Assembly: GCF_905171765.1 (NCBI RefSeq)
Contig: NC_053398.1
Span: 51,830,338-51,894,337, forward strand
Length of the DNA: 64,000 bases
Reading direction: 5' to 3'
From: Bufo bufo
Lineage: Eukaryota; Chordata; Amphibia; Anura; Bufonidae
Shown: positions 20,562-31,695 of the stretch, one piece after another
Position numbering within the stretch: the first letter of the stretch is position 1
How the letters are laid out: the number at the start of each line of letters is the position of its first letter
The notes under the pieces: generated by a model
Told to the model about the DNA's origin: nothing
What the model saw: only the letters and a program-made list of their open reading frames with translations
Database searches by the model: none
Translations under genes and position numbers: made by a program

Positions 20562-20655
20562 GTGGTGAGGACTAGTGTTCTCACCGCCCTACTCACTACC
20601 TAGGGCTTATTTAAGGGTAAGCCTGGCAGGGCTGGGACAAGGTCCACCACCAACA
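20562..20655 (+). repeat. 3' LTR of Gypsy copy B, second segment
   Basis: Resumes with 'gtggtgaggactagtgttctc', homologous to 'gtggtgcggactagtgttccc' inside copy C's own LTR, and continues to about 'aagcctggcagggctggg'. The right boundary is unclear. Confidence 0.65.
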
Positions 20656-20840
20656 GAGGCTGAGCTGCCCAAGTGCAAGTGCGCCCCCCCCCCCCAACTT
20701 GTGGAGTCTTTACTAAATACTTACTGTTGTAATCACACATAAATATGCACAGTTTAATGTACCAATTAACTATAGCTGTAAACAAATGCACAATCTCTTT
20801 AGATATATATATATATATATATAAATAAACATAATCCTAT

Positions 20841-20955
20841 GTGGAGGACACTGTTATGGGGGGATCTGTGGATGACACTGTTATGGGGGATCTATGGATG
20901 ACACTGTTATGGGGGGATCTGTGGATGACACTGTTATGGGGGGATCTGTGGATGT
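20841..20955. repeat. Tandem repeat of about 27 bp (four to five copies)
   Basis: Units of 'gacactgttatgggggg' plus 'atctgtggat'. A (TA)n run is at about 20803-20823 just upstream and a C-run at about 20683-20695. No gene is seen in 20660-21040. Confidence 0.85.
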
Positions 20956-21040
20956 TATGGATTGTGATTCACAATGGATATTGGGGGCCAGCAAATTACA
21001 AGGAAGGCAGCGGTGGGAGGTGGGGGATGATGATTGATAA

Positions 21041-21386
21041 CATACATATCTAAATGGCTGGAGGGGGGGGGTTGAGGGCTTGACTTGAGTCATCTACTGA
21101 TCAGAGCATTAGAATTGCAGGAATAAATAACATCTAAATGTCTGGTGGGGTAGATGGGGGGGGGTACAGGTAGATGGGGTGGTAGGACAAGGGCTGATGG
21201 GGAAAGGGGGGCTAGGTTACATTATCTAACCCCCCCTCCCCCCACCAGCCCTCGACCCCCCCCATCTACCCTACCAGACATTTAGATGTTATTTATGCCT
21301 GCAGCTCTAATGCTCTGATGATCACTGATCAGTAGATGACTTAAGTCAAGCCCCCCCTCCCCCGCCATTTAGATATGTATGTTTGT
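21041..21386. repeat. Fold-back repeat with G-rich and C-rich arms
   Basis: The left arm (about 21041-21165, 'catatctaaatggctgg', 'cattagaattgcaggaataa') is inverted in the right arm (about 21255-21386, 'ttatttatgcctgcagctct', 'ccatttagatatgtatg'). It is non-coding. Confidence 0.8.
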
Positions 21387-21496
21387 TATTAATCAGACAT
21401 ATACCCCAACCCACTTTACATTCCCCATATGTCTACTTCATGTTTGGATCATTTGGGGAATTACATTTTATTTTTTGGGGATGTTATAAGGCTAAG

Positions 21497-22254
21497 GGCT
21501 CTTTCACACTTGCGTTCTTGTCTTCCGGCATAGAGTTCCGTCGTCGGGGCTCTATGCCGGAAGAATCCTGATCAGTTTTATCCTAATGCATTCTGAATGG
21601 AGAGAAATCCGTTCAGGATGCATCAGGATGTCTTCAGTTCCGGAACGGAACGTTTTTTGGCCGGAGAAAATACCGCAGCATGCTGTGCTTTTTGCTCCGG
21701 CAAAAATCCTGAAGACTTGCCGCAAGGCCGGATCCGGGATTAATGCCCATTGAAAGGCATTGATCCGGATCCGGCCTTAAGCTAAACGTCGTTTCGGCGC
21801 ATTGCCGGACCCGACATTTAGCTTTTTCAGAGTGGTTACCATGGCTGCCGGGACGCTAAAGTCCTGGCAGCCATGGTAAAGTGTAGCGGGGGAGCAGCAT
21901 ACTTACCGTCCGTGCGGCTCCCGGGCGCTCCAGAGTGACGTCAGGGCGCCCCAAGCGCATGGATCACGTGATCACATGGATCACGTCATCCATGCGCATG
22001 GGGCGCTCTGACGTCATTCTGGAGCGCCCCGGGAGCCGCACGGACTGTAAGTATACCGCTCCCCCGCTCCCCGCTCCTACTATGGCAACCAGGACTTTAA
22101 TAGCGTCCTGGGTGCCATAGTAACACTGAAAGCATTTTGAAGACGGCTCCGTCTTCAAATGCTTTCAGTACACTTGCGTTTTTCCGGATCCGGCGGGCAC
22201 CTCCGGCAACGGAAGTGCACGCCGGATCCCAACAACGCAAGTGTGAAAGAGGCC
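21497..22254. mobile_element. Palindromic MITE with a natural empty site in the window
   Basis: Termini 'ggctctttcacacttgcgtt' and 'aacgcaagtgtgaaagaggcc' are inverted. Related sequence at about 31325-31345 ('agaaggcttagaagtttaga') shows the host repeat without the insert. Internal palindromes include a long arm pair around 21840-22130 ('ggcgctc', 'atggatcacgtgatc'). Confidence 0.8.
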
Positions 22255-22384
22255 TAGAAGTTTAGAAGCAAATCTTGAAATTTTGCAGAAATTTTCAAAA
22301 ACCCACTTTTTAAGGACAAGTTCAGGTCTGAAGTCACTTTGTGAGGCTTACATAATAGAAACCACCCAAAAATGACCCCATTCT

Positions 22385-23125
22385 AGAAACTACACCCCTC
22401 AAGGTATTCAAAACTGATTTTACAAACTTTGTTAACCCTTTAGGTGTTCCACAAGAAGTAATGGAAAATAGAGATACAATTTCAAAATTTCACTTTTTTG
22501 GCAGATTTCCCATTTTAATAATTTTTTTCCAGTTACAAAGCAAGGGTTAACAGCCAAACAAAACTCAATATTTATGGCTCTGATTCTGCAGTTTACAGAA
22601 GCACCCCATATGTGGTCGTAAACTGCTGTACGGGCACACAGCAGGGCGCAGAAGGAAAGGAATGCCATACGGTTTTTGGAAGGCAGATTTTGCTGGATTG
22701 GTTTTTTGACACCATGTCCCATTTGAAGCCCCCCTGATGCACCCCTAGAGTAGAAACTCCAAAAAAGTGACCCCATTTTAGAAACTACACCCCTTAAAGT
22801 ATTCAAAACTGATTTTACAAACTTTGTTAACCCTTTAGGTGTTCCACAAGAATTAATGGAAAATGGAGATACAATTTCAAAATTTCACTTTTTTGGCAGA
22901 TTTTCCATTTTAATAATTTTTTTCCAGTTACAAAGCAAGGGTTAACAGCCAAACAAAACGTAATATTTATGGCTCTGATTCTGTAGTTTACAGAAACACC
23001 CCATATGTGGTCGTAAACCACTGTACGGGCACACGGCAGGGCGCAGAAGGAAAGGAATGCCATACGATTTTTGGAAGGCAGATTTTGCTGGACTGGTTTT
23101 TTAAAAACCATGTCCCATTTGAAGC
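22385..23125. repeat. Tandem array, 396-bp unit
   Basis: 'agaaactacacccc' followed by 'tattcaaaactgatttta' occurs at 22385 and 22781, and the intervening sequence repeats nearly identically. A partial third unit begins near 23450 after the hAT insert. The similar minus-strand frames in both units are repeat artefacts. Confidence 0.85.
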
Positions 23126-23133
23126 CCCCCTGA

Positions 23134-23441
23134 CAGGGGCGTAGCTGTGGGGGGTGCAGAGGTAGCAGTTGGTACCGGGCCCAGGAGCCTGAGGGGGCCC
23201 AAAGACCCTCGTGCTGTATAAGAAGATACCGGTATTATACAAAGTGCGTGCTGGTCAAGTTACATCTCTGGCAGGAGGGAAGGGGTTAGGTCAAGAATTT
23301 AGCGGGGGGCCGTTTCAATTTTTTGCCTCAGGCAGCACAAAGGCTATGTGTTTCCCTGCCACTGGCCACAAAGCACTAAGGGAAGGGGGGCCCAAGCTGA
23401 ACTTTCGCACCAGGGCCCATGAGCCTTTAGCTACGCCCCTT
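23134..23441. mobile_element. hAT-type MITE with 8-bp duplication
   Basis: A 308-bp insert with termini 'caggggcgtagct' and 'agctacgcccctt' (12 of 13 inverted), flanked by the exact 8-bp duplication ccccctga at 23126-23133 and 23442-23449. Confidence 0.9.
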
Positions 23442-23639
23442 CCCCCTGATGCACCCCTAAAGTAGAAACTCCAAAAAAGTGACCGCATTTTAGAAGCTAC
23501 GGGATATGGTGGCAGTTTTGTTGGTACTAGTTTAGGGTACATGTGATTTTTGGTTGCTCTATATTACACTTTTTGTGAGGCAAGGTAACAAGAAATAGCT
23601 GTTTTGGCACCGTTTTTATTTTTTGCTATTTACAACATT

Positions 23640-24760
23640 CATCTGACAGGTTAGATCATGTGATATTTTTATAGACCAGGTTGTCACGGACGCAGCGATA
23701 CCTAATATGTATACTATTTTATTTATTTATGTAAGTTTTACACAATGATTTCCTTTTTGAAACAAAAAAAATCATGTTTTAGTGTCTCCATAGTCTGAGA
23801 GCCATAGTTTTTTTAGTTTTTTGGGCGATTATCTTGAGTAGGGTATTATTTTTGCGGGATGAGATGACGGTTTGATTGGCACTATTTTGGGGTGCGTATG
23901 ACTTTTTGATCGCTTGCTATTACACTTTTTGTGATGTAAGGTGACAAAAAATGGCTTTTTTTTTTTACGGTATTCACCTGAGGGGTTAGGTCATGTGATA
24001 TTTTTATAGAGCAGGTTATTACGGACGCGGCGATACCTAATATGTATACTTTTTATTTATTTATGTAAGTTTTACACAATTATTTCATTTTTGAAACAAA
24101 AAAATTATGTTTTAATGTGTCCATGTTCTGAGAGCTATAGTTTTTTTTATTTTTTAAATGATTTTCTTATGTAGGGGTTAATTTTTTGTGGGATGAGGTG
24201 ACTGTTTTATTGGTACTATTTTGTGGGACATACGGCTTTTTGATCACTTGGTGTTGCACTTTGTGATGTAAGGTGACAAAAAAAATTGTAACACAGTTTT
24301 TTTAATTTTTGTTTTTTTACGGTGTTCACCCGAGGCGTTAGGTCATGTGATATTTTTATAGAGCTGGATGTTATGGACGCGGAGATACCTAATATGTATA
24401 CTTTTATTTATTTATTTCACTTTAACACAATAATAGCATTTTGTAAACCAAAAAAATTATGTTTAGTGTCTCCATGTTCTGAGAGCTATATTTTCATTTT
24501 TATTTTTTAGCGATTTTCTTATGTAGGGGCTCATTTTTTGCAGAATGAGGTGTCTGTTTTATTGGTACCATTTTGTGGGACATACGCCTTTTTGATCACT
24601 TGGTGTTGCACTTTTTGTGATGTAAGGTGACAAAAATTGCTTTTTTTGACACGTTTATTTTTTATTTTTTATGGTGTTTATCAGACTGGGTGGATCATGT
24701 GATATATTTATAGAGCCGACCGTCACGGACGCGACAATACCAAATATGTCTATTTAATTT
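23640..24760. repeat. Tandem array, about 350-bp unit (four copies)
   Basis: The landmark 'tcatgtgata' recurs at 23656, 23991, 24343 and 24694 (spacings 335, 352, 351), with the same order of flanking blocks ('ttttgtgatgtaaggtgac', 'gcgatacctaatatgtata'). It is A/T-rich and non-coding. A related single unit is near 32980. Confidence 0.85.
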
Positions 24761-25717
24761 ATTTGTTTCGATTTTTAACTTTTTTTTTTTTATTCCTTAC
24801 TTGGGGAATTATTTTTTTTTACATGTGAAACCTTTTTTTTATTTTTTTATTTTACACTTTTCGTCCCCCATAAGGTTATACAAGACCTCTGGGGGACATT
24901 TAACTTTTTTTTACTATTGATTTCTCCTGTAACTGGGGCTGACATAGTAGCCCCAGTTACAGTGGAAATACACCCCCAGAGAGGTTGTACAGCGGCACTC
25001 TGCACTTTACAGCCTCGGTGCAGGGCTGATCGAGGTCTGTAAAAGACCTCACAGCTCCTGCACTCTCACATGACCGTTGGGCCGGAACAGGAAGCGCATT
25101 GTGCTTCCTGCTCTGTATACACAGCGCTCGGTGAGCGCTGTGTATACAGCGGGATCTAGAAGGCAGGAACACCTGGGCACTGTCCCTGCCTTCTCTAAGG
25201 GTTGCCCTGCTGTCACTGACAGTGGGCAACCCGATCTGCAGCTGCACGATTAGCGTGCAGCTGCCATCTCTGAATGGGCGTTTCAGAACGTCCATTCAGA
25301 GATGGAGAACCACCTCCCGGACGTTTAAAGTCAACGTGCGGACGGGAGGTGGTTAAAAAAGTCTCAATGATAAATCTGGAGTGAAACTCATTAACATAGA
25401 TAACCACACCCACTTTTCTACCCACACAGCCCTATTTTTGCGACTTTTTGACGCCAGAATTCTGGAGTGAAGGTATGATAAATGAGGGCCTTAGTTTTGG
25501 AATGGAGAGCTCAGCTCCATTGAAGATAGATGTTATGCTACCATCACCTCTCTGTGTATCATATGGGTGTCGGCTGAGTGCCATGTTGGGCACTGGTTGA
25601 TAAAGCTCGCCCATTTGTTGATGACTCTCGGTGACTGTTACTTTATTTAATCTTTGTCTTTGTATATCTTTGTGTATATATATCTTTTATCATAGTTTAG
25701 TAAACTCTTTATGCACC

Positions 25718-26308
25718 TGTCACACCGGTGACAGGTTTGAGAAGGTCTGAAAGATTATCTGCTCATTAGTGATCTGACAGCATCTTTTGGTTTCACTTTG
25801 TCTGTGTGTTGCTTGTATGTCCACACCTCCTGTTCAGGTTTGGACCATGTGACCTTTACCTCCCCCTATTTAGTTTGACTTCACCCATCACTCCTTGCTC
25901 TGGATAGCTTCATTTGGTGTTGGAAGAGCTGGAGTGTGGTTCTAGCTGAAGTCCTGATCATCTATCATCCATCCTCCTTAGAAGTTAAGTGTTCCGCTTG
26001 TTGTGTTTTGTATTCCCCCCCCCCTGTTGTTTACTAGGCCTCAGTGAGACGCTGGTTCCTTTACCAGGGAAGGAGCGGGTTGTCTCTGCCCTGTCATTAA
26101 GTCTAGGGCACCTGAGGGCCACCAGGGTTTTCTAGGTTCCTGTGTATGGGCATCTCTACCATCGAGAGGTGCCCATACGGATAGGAGTTAGGGACAGGAG
26201 CAGGGTTTTATAGGTGGTGACCCTTTTCCTTCCCTAGCGGTGAGGCCTAGCGTCTTTTCCCTTCCGTCTTGTTGTCTTTTGGTGTTCTCCCCTACTACAT
26301 CCGTGACA
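25718..26308 (+). mobile_element. Solo Gypsy-type LTR
   Basis: 591 bp from 'tgtcacaccggtgacag' to 'ccgtgaca', flanked by the 5-bp duplication gcacc at 25713-25717 and 26309-26313. Length, termini and the block 'agaagttaagtgt' match copy A's LTR, so it is the same family or a close one. Confidence 0.9.
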
Positions 26309-26313
26309 GCACC

Positions 26314-27238
26314 TAAGTCATGTTAAGTCTATTTTTTCTAAGCTTCTGATCTCACGATAATACACTGACAAGTTTTATTTCTCTGTGCTGACTGCTACAG
26401 AAGAACAATATTTGTATTTAATTTTCAAAGGTATGTTGTGGAAATTTTATTATGCGGACATTTTACTTTAGGATGTGGGTGTGTTTTTATAGATTGTCAT
26501 CTGTCTCCCTGTGTCTGATTTAGCCAAAGAGCGCTCTAGCAGAGGTTACTTTGGCTGAATCAGGACCAGTGGTAAAACTGTCAGTATGAAAACCTTCTCA
26601 TGGGCTTGGAGACATATATGCTTTTAAGACATGCATATCTGCCTTGTTGGTATACTAGTACCGTATACTGACAATAGCCGTAGCAATGTCTCGCAGATAA
26701 TTTCAAACCTATAGGAACCAGTAGAATGATCTTTATTAGATCACCTTTGAGCAGTATTGAATGAGGTCCATGCTGACAGTGATGGGGGGTGGGCGGCCAC
26801 CTGGCTGATCGGACAATGGACATGACTCATCCTTCCTTATACAGGGATGGGGCGTGTGCATTGTCTGCCCAGCCACATTGATTGCCCCGCCCTGTCCTTT
26901 GACATCACTTCCTGCATGTTATCACTTCCTGTATCCTTGTCTTGGGCCAGCCCCTTTTACAACTTTGAATAAAAGTACAGGCTGGGCATGGAGAAGGAGG
27001 AGTTGCTCAGAATTTTCAATCAAGATGGTAACACCTGGGTTTGTCTCTGACTGGGGCTGAGGGAGGGGGGATCTACCTTTTTCCGTACACAAACTTTGAT
27101 GCGAGCAGATTACAACTATTAATATTTTCTACAACAGGTATAATACTGCAAAAATGAAAAACAGCCAAAAAAATCTAAAAAAATTGTTTTCTACGAATAG
27201 AGTTTTAAAAACTACCCTTTTTTGACATAAATGTCCCT
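26314..27238. other. Unrecognised intergenic stretch
   Basis: No gene, terminal repeat or tandem array is recognised. Reading frames are short and uncharacteristic. Confidence 0.5.
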
Positions 27239-27614
27239 TTAAAGGGAACCTGTCACCTGGATTTTGGGTCTAGAGCTGAGGACATGGGTTGCTAGATGGC
27301 CGCTAGCACATCCGCAATACCCAGTCCCCATAGCTCTGTGTGCTTTTATTGTGCAAAAAAAACGATTTTATACATATGCAAATTAACCTGAGATGAGTCA
27401 GAGCTTGAAAATATGACTCTTCTCTGGTCACACAAGTAAGATATGACTCTTATGTTAATTTGCATAAAATGTGGGAAGTACAAAAATGCATAATACTTAT
27501 TGAATTAGTCTGCAAATGAAATTAAAAGTGTAATTTATATGTTTAGGGTAACACAATGAACATTTAGAAACGCACAATGAGGGTAGCATAGTAGAGGTGA
27601 CAGGTTCCCTTTAA
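27239..27614. mobile_element. TTAA-flanked MITE (piggyBac-like target)
   Basis: Perfect 18-bp inverted termini 'aaagggaacctgtcacct' lie next to TTAA at 27239-27242 and 27611-27614. The interior is non-coding. piggyBac relatedness is inferred from the TTAA target only. Confidence 0.85.
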
Positions 27615-28470
27615 GTGAACAGGCTGTATGTAGCTAGCCGCCCTTTGCCCGCCTCACACTTGCCCTGAATGCATCTTTTGTTCTCAGTACTGCTTATGCG
27701 CTGATTACATGCTATCAGCAATTTACCTCCACATGACCGATTTTAAACTATAGGAAATATCTATATCAGAGGTCATATCTCAGGGAAGCAGGAATTAAAA
27801 GAGGAAACAACAAGTGGTATAACCACATCAATTCCTGAAACCAAAATGGGAAGTGGTTTTCAAGAAATAAGAAACCACAGGGAATTTATAGAATAAGGGA
27901 AAAGCAGTGACAACTCTAGCTGTCTCCCCCGCACAAGCTAGACAAATCATAGTTCTTTGCATTTTCCATACAATATAGTAATACTATTCACAGCAAAATG
28001 AGATGGACAGACTGACAGTTATGTCGTGGTGACAGGTTCTTTTTAACATGCGCAGAGCCACGGGAAACATTAGATTTTTTTTTTTTGTCAGATTTTTTTT
28101 GGAGCAAAAAGGCCAGAGTTGACATGTTGGACAATGAAAAAGTGTGTAAGCACCTTTAAGGCCCTCCAAACACATAATTGTAGTGTCATCCAAAAATAGA
28201 GTTAAAGAAGACAATCTAGTATTTATGGGGTGCTCCAAAGCCTCCCTGACTGGTGATGTTGAAGGAGTAAAGGATCAGGCTTATTGAATTTTATCACCCA
28301 ATCCTTTTTTTCTCCCAGGAGATAAACCACCACTGAGGGGTATGCGATATGTAAATTATTACAGGAGAGGTCTGATTAGACACTCATTCTTGACACAAGA
28401 GGGCGTAAAAGTGTTTCCTCCTCTGCCCTATAGAAAGGCTCTCGGAGACTACTTTTGAGTAGCCTACCTC
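27615..28470. other. Unrecognised stretch with a lone TTAA-MITE end
   Basis: 'gtggtgacaggttctttttaa' at about 28026-28046 matches the right terminus of the TTAA MITE family, but I found no partner left end. Nothing else is recognisable. Confidence 0.5.
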
Positions 28471-28479
28471 TTGGTAAGA

Positions 28480-29625
28480 GATCATTGACTGCAAGACATG
28501 CCTTGAAGACATTTTGCCCAGTTGACAGACTTTGAGAGGGGGCACATCATTGGACTCAGAGAAGCAGGATGGTTGTTTCGATGAATTGCCCATCAAGGCC
28601 CAACAGCTTTTGACCTAGCTGTTAGAAGTATTTGGGAGCAGTGGTTATATAAAGGCACGCACACACTGCGAACAGGCTCCTGGCAGCCCAGACACACCGG
28701 TAGAGAGAATTGTTTGATTCACTAACAAGCACAAGCAGCTCCTATAGTTTTACTGTCTACCATCCAGACCCAGGTGGCACCTTTATTACAGACCCCTGTC
28801 TCCAGTCGGACCATTTCCAGACTTTTAGCAAAAGAAAATTTGGTCTCATAGTACCCATTATGTGTCCTGGTATTGCCAGCAAGTCACCATCGTCTTCGTG
28901 TCAGTGGTGTCGTGAATGAGAAACATGGACTTCTACGGACTGGAACCATATAATCTCTAGTGATGAATCTAGGTTCTTTTGGGGATCAGAGGATAGTTGG
29001 GTTCGATTATGGAGGCCTCGTGGTGAGCGCTTCAGTCCTGCCTTTGCAGTGGAGTGACACACTGCCCCAACTGCTGGTGTGATGATCTGAGAGCCATCGC
29101 ATATGACGGTCATTCATCCTTGGTAGTGATACGAGAACCACTAACTGCTAGACATCCTGTGGCCACGTGTGTTGTCTCTCAGGACATTTTTCATCAGGAT
29201 GGATGTTCGCCCACACGCAGCAGGGTTTTCCCAGGAATGTCTCCACCAGATTTCAACACTTTCTTGGCTTTCTGGGTTGCCAGAATTATCGCAATCAAGC
29301 ATTTATGGGACCAGCTGGGACACCAGTTTCGGCAACCTATGAGTGTGCAGGATATACAGGCCCAGATGCCTCTGTGGGCAAATGTGCCGCAAGATACCGT
29401 AGAGCAGGGATGGCCAACCTAAGGCTCTCCAGCTGTTTCAAAACTACAACTCCCAGCATGCCCAGAGTGCCTACATCTATTATCCTACAGCAGGGCATGG
29501 TGGGAGTTGTAGTTTTACAACAGCTGGAGAGCCGCAGGTTGGCCATGCCTGCCATAGAGAATAGTATGCCTCAATGCCCAAAGGTATCTCATCTTGTATC
29601 CAGACTAGAGGCAGCCCAATAGGGT
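28480..29625 (+). pseudogene. Fossil Tc1/mariner transposase
   Basis: Heavily mutated, with no long frame. Translated pieces keep Tc1 landmarks in order: the N-terminal part ('DFERGHIIGL', 'GWLF'), the catalytic-domain start ('SDESRFFWGS.DSWVRLWRPRG'), the 'QDIFHQDG' second-Asp region at about 29180 and 'NTFLAFWVAR..IKHLWDQLG' (third catalytic region, Glu degraded). The end is split by a hAT MITE at 29405-29551. It is a different and much older lineage than the two Tc1 elements at 2476 and 38785. Terminal repeats were not identified. Confidence 0.78.
29405..29551. mobile_element. Palindromic hAT MITE with 8-bp duplication
   Basis: A 147-bp near-perfect palindrome ('cagggatggccaacctaagg' and complement). 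The duplication is ccgtagag (29397-29404) / ccatagag (29552-29559), 7 of 8. It contains the common motif 'aaaactacaactcccagcat'. Confidence 0.88.
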
Positions 29626-29714
29626 ACAGGAGCTTACTTTCAATTGTACACTTTTCCACAATAATCTCATCTTTTTCGCTTTATTATTGTATCACTTCCA
29701 TATATCATTACATT

Positions 29715-30390
29715 CAGGGCTGTCTTTAACACAGGGCAAAAGGGGCAGCTGCCCCAGGCCCTGTTGCTCCTGGGGGGCCCAAGGCAACTGCCTCTTGAGC
29801 CCCGCTGGCCACTGGAGGACCTTTCATGGGTCCATACTTTATTAACTAAGTAGCAGGACATGTAGGGCATACATGGGGGATGTCCCTGCACTTACTATTA
29901 TTTCTGGGCGCCGCTCAGTTGCGCCACTGTGGCTCCCGTTACATTCTCCCGCGCTGTATGCTAAGTAACAGCATTGGAACACCAGGGAGGAGACATCAGC
30001 TTTTCTCCCTGGGCGTTCCTTCTCCAATCGCAGTGCAGAACGTCGCAGCCAGGGAGAAAAAAAAAACCTCACCTTCTCCCTGGCTGTGACATTCTGCACT
30101 GCGATTGGACAGCTCACAGCCAGGGAGAAGGAACGCCCACAGAGAAAAGCTGATGTCTCCTCCCTGGTGTTCCGATGCTGTTACTTAGCATACAGCGCGG
30201 GAGAATGTAACGGGGGCCACAGCGGCGCAACGGAGCGGCGCCCAGAAATAATAGTAAGTGCAAGGACATCCCCCATGTATGCCCTACATGTCCTGCTACT
30301 TAGTTAATAAAGTATGGACCCATGAATGCGTCAGCGGCACTTGTGTTCTCCCTCTTGCCCAAAGTCCAATCAATATTAAAGACGGCCCTG
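29715..30390. mobile_element. Large fold-back hAT MITE with 8-bp duplication
   Basis: Termini 'cagggctgtctttaa' and 'ttaaagacggccctg' are inverted. The flanks attacatt (29707-29714) and attaaatt (30391-30398) match at 7 of 8. Most of the interior (about 29824-30055 and 30075-30326) is one inverted repeat of over 200 bp per arm. Frames on both strands are mirror artefacts. Confidence 0.85.
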
Positions 30391-31695
30391 ATTAAATTCA
30401 CACGTAGAAAGTTTCATTTGATTCCAACAGCTCTATCTTGGTGCATTATTTTTTGCCAATGAGTGTTTCTGGACAGAGAGAGATAATACATGATCCAACA
30501 TTCACAATAGGTGATGCTTATGGCTCCCCTTCTCCTCCCTTCATAATGACTTTTGCACAGGTCACATCTAGAACACCTTTCCTTATAAGTCAGCTGTTAA
30601 CAGCAACTCAGACAAGACGGCTGCCCCATAATATTGTACAAGAAATAGAACAGAAAAAAAATCTACAATTAGAAAATGAAAACAGATAGAAAAAAATAAT
30701 ATGCTTCAGTATTTGGTTTTAATTAGTAAAAGGATTTCTTTTAAAGGGAACCTATCACCAAGAAGCTCACACAGGCCTGTCTCAGCTGAATGTAATGATA
30801 CCTGTCACTTAGTGATTCGTTGCATCATTCTGGGGAAAAGGTACTTTTGATCCATATGCAAATAGGCCATTAAGTGCACAGAGGTTGGGCCTAAAGGTGG
30901 ATTTAGACGAGCAGATAATCGCTTAAGCGACCACAGGCACCAGCGCCTAAATGACCAAACGCTGTAGCAGACAACTAGCATTTAACCACTTCAGGACCCT
31001 GCCATTTTTCACCTTAAGGACCAGGCCATTTTTTGCAAATCTGACATGTATCACTTTTTGTGGTGATAACTTTAAAACGCTTTTACTTATCCAAGCCATT
31101 CTGAGATTGTTTTCTCATCACATATTGTACTTCATATGACAGTGGTAAATTTGAGTCAAAATATTTCATTTTTATTTATAAAATTTTTTTTTATTTTTTT
31201 ATTTATCTGTTTTTAAAACAGATAGTGATACCTCCTAAAATAGTTATTACTTTACATTTTCCATATGTCTACTTCATGTTTGGATCATTTTGTAAATTAC
31301 ATTTTCTTTTTTTGTGACGTTAGAAGGCTTAGAAGTTTAGAAGCAAATCTTGAAAAAACCCACTTTTTAAGGACCAGTTCAGGTCTGAAGTCACTTTGTG
31401 AGGCTTACATAATAGAAACCACACATAAATTGCCTCATTTTAGAAACGACACCCCTCAAGGTATTTAAAACTGATTTTACAAACTTTCCTAACCCTTTAG
31501 GTGTTCCACAAGAATTAAAGGAAAATGTACGGTAGATGAAATTTCAGAATTTCACTTTTTTGGCAGATTTTCCATTTTAATCAATTGTTTCCAGTAACAA
31601 AGCAAGGGTTAACAGCCAAACAAAACTCAATATTTATTGCCCTGATTCTGTAGTTTACAGAAACACCCCATATGTGGTCGGAAACTGCTGTACAG

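Larger units (their letters stand above)
8787..20660 (+). mobile_element. Ty3/Gypsy copy B, host of copies A and C
   Basis: An older chromodomain Gypsy copy: 5' LTR remnant (8787-8847), leader, gag (about 9360-10150), pol (about 10150-13731), 3' LTR split into 13732-14097 and 20562 to about 20655 by insertion of copy C. Pol also carries a 619-bp LTR-like insert and a deletion of about 350 bp in RT. The right limit of the split LTR is uncertain. Confidence 0.82.
21405..25356. repeat. Long non-coding repeat (TTAA family) with internal tandem arrays, 5'-truncated
   Basis: It shares long blocks with 31250-33130 (for example 'ccatatgtctacttcatg', 'ggtgttccacaagaatt', 'tcatgtgatatttttatag') and ends '..gggaggtggttaa' at 25356, comparable to the 'ttaaccacttcagga' start at 30982. 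No transposase is visible. It encloses a TAA MITE (21497-22254), a tandem array of 396-bp units, a hAT MITE (23134-23441) and a tandem array of about 350-bp units. All reading frames are chance openings in A/T-rich DNA. Confidence 0.7.

Noticed and set aside
22432..23111. Two similar minus-strand frames that could suggest a duplicated gene
   Set aside because: They are the same non-coding 396-bp unit repeated; a similar frame recurs at 32524-32709 in the related repeat.
29842..30307. Paired frames ending in the same peptide on opposite strands
   Set aside because: They arise from the two arms of the fold-back hAT MITE.
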